From Ignavibacteria bacterium (GTDB taxonomy: Bacteria > Bacteroidota > Ignavibacteria > Tepidaquicellales > OLB5), in the NCBI GenBank assembly GCA_030835005.1, contig JAUQWT010000292.1:1-5809 (forward strand): a DNA stretch of 5,809 nucleotides, written 5' to 3'. Shown piece after piece: positions 5,734 through 5,809 of this stretch (its first letter is position 1; every line of letters starts with the position of its first letter). A program made the position numbers and the translations under genes. The notes under the pieces were generated by a model. The model searched no databases, had not been told where the DNA came from, and saw only the letters and a list, made by a program, of their open reading frames with translations.

Positions 5734-5762
5734 TTGATTTTGATTCTATTCATCATCCCCCC

Positions 5763-5785
5763 GCGGCTTCGGCCGCTTTTTTTTT
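5763..5785 (+). terminator. UUCG-loop intrinsic terminator after the TPR gene
   Basis: GCGGC (5763-5767) pairs with GCCGC (5772-5776) around a TTCG tetraloop closed by C-G, the exceptionally stable cUUCGg form, followed by nine T residues (5777-5785). The stem is only 5 bp but all G-C. It lies 29 bases after the stop at 5733 and ends the probable two-gene unit that starts at 2646. The minus strand has no T-run after the hairpin, so it acts in one direction. Confidence 0.9.
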
Positions 5786-5809
5786 GCCATTATTGCACTG
5801 TACCTTGAA

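Noticed and set aside
5734..5809. Start of another gene at the right edge
   Set aside because: After the terminator only 24 bases remain, with no start codon or RBS on either strand that could be supported.

Overview
The window looks like a chromosomal piece from a Bacteroidota/Chlorobiota-type bacterium, most likely Ignavibacteria or a close relative in the FCB group. Two large proteins end in a type IX secretion (T9SS) type A sorting domain in its 'YQNYPNPFNPST' form, which I associate with Ignavibacteria and neighbouring phyla. Base composition is moderately AT-rich. One gene has a promoter-like TAnnTTTG element, the -7 box of Bacteroidota. The phylum-level placement is firm; the class is inference.

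Layout. (1) Bases 1-1638, plus strand: a secreted repeat protein. It is cut only at its extreme N-terminus, because the frame is open from base 1 and begins inside a signal peptide. (2) Bases 1641-1666: a symmetrical hairpin serving as a shared terminator for two convergent genes. (3) Bases 1671-2033, minus strand: a small VOC-superfamily (glyoxalase/bleomycin-resistance fold) protein with a strong Shine-Dalgarno site. (4) Bases 2162-2272, plus strand: a possible 36-residue single-span membrane peptide, followed by a near-ideal intrinsic terminator at 2326-2360. (5) Bases 2361-2645: non-coding, with a promoter-like element near its end. (6) Bases 2646-4337, plus strand: a second secreted repeat protein, paralogous to the first. 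(7) Bases 4381-5733, plus strand: a cytoplasmic protein made almost wholly of TPR repeats, 43 bases after the previous stop with no terminator between them. (8) Bases 5763-5785: a UUCG-loop terminator closing that unit.

How it fits together. The two large proteins share one architecture: Sec signal peptide with a Ser-Gln cleavage region, eight units of about 53 residues of SBBP-like beta-propeller type, then a T9SS sorting domain. They should be exported by Sec, carried across the outer membrane by T9SS, and anchored on the cell surface or released. The TPR protein is probably co-transcribed with the second one. It resembles the sensory half of TPR-linked kinases or cyclases but has no output domain. 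The VOC protein and the small peptide sit between the paralogues with no evident link to them. I see no RNA genes, CRISPR array, insertion sequence or phage signature. The most noteworthy items are the eight-unit paralogous pair, the orphan TPR protein coupled to a surface protein, the isolated small membrane peptide with its own terminator, and the three-armed repeat at that terminator.
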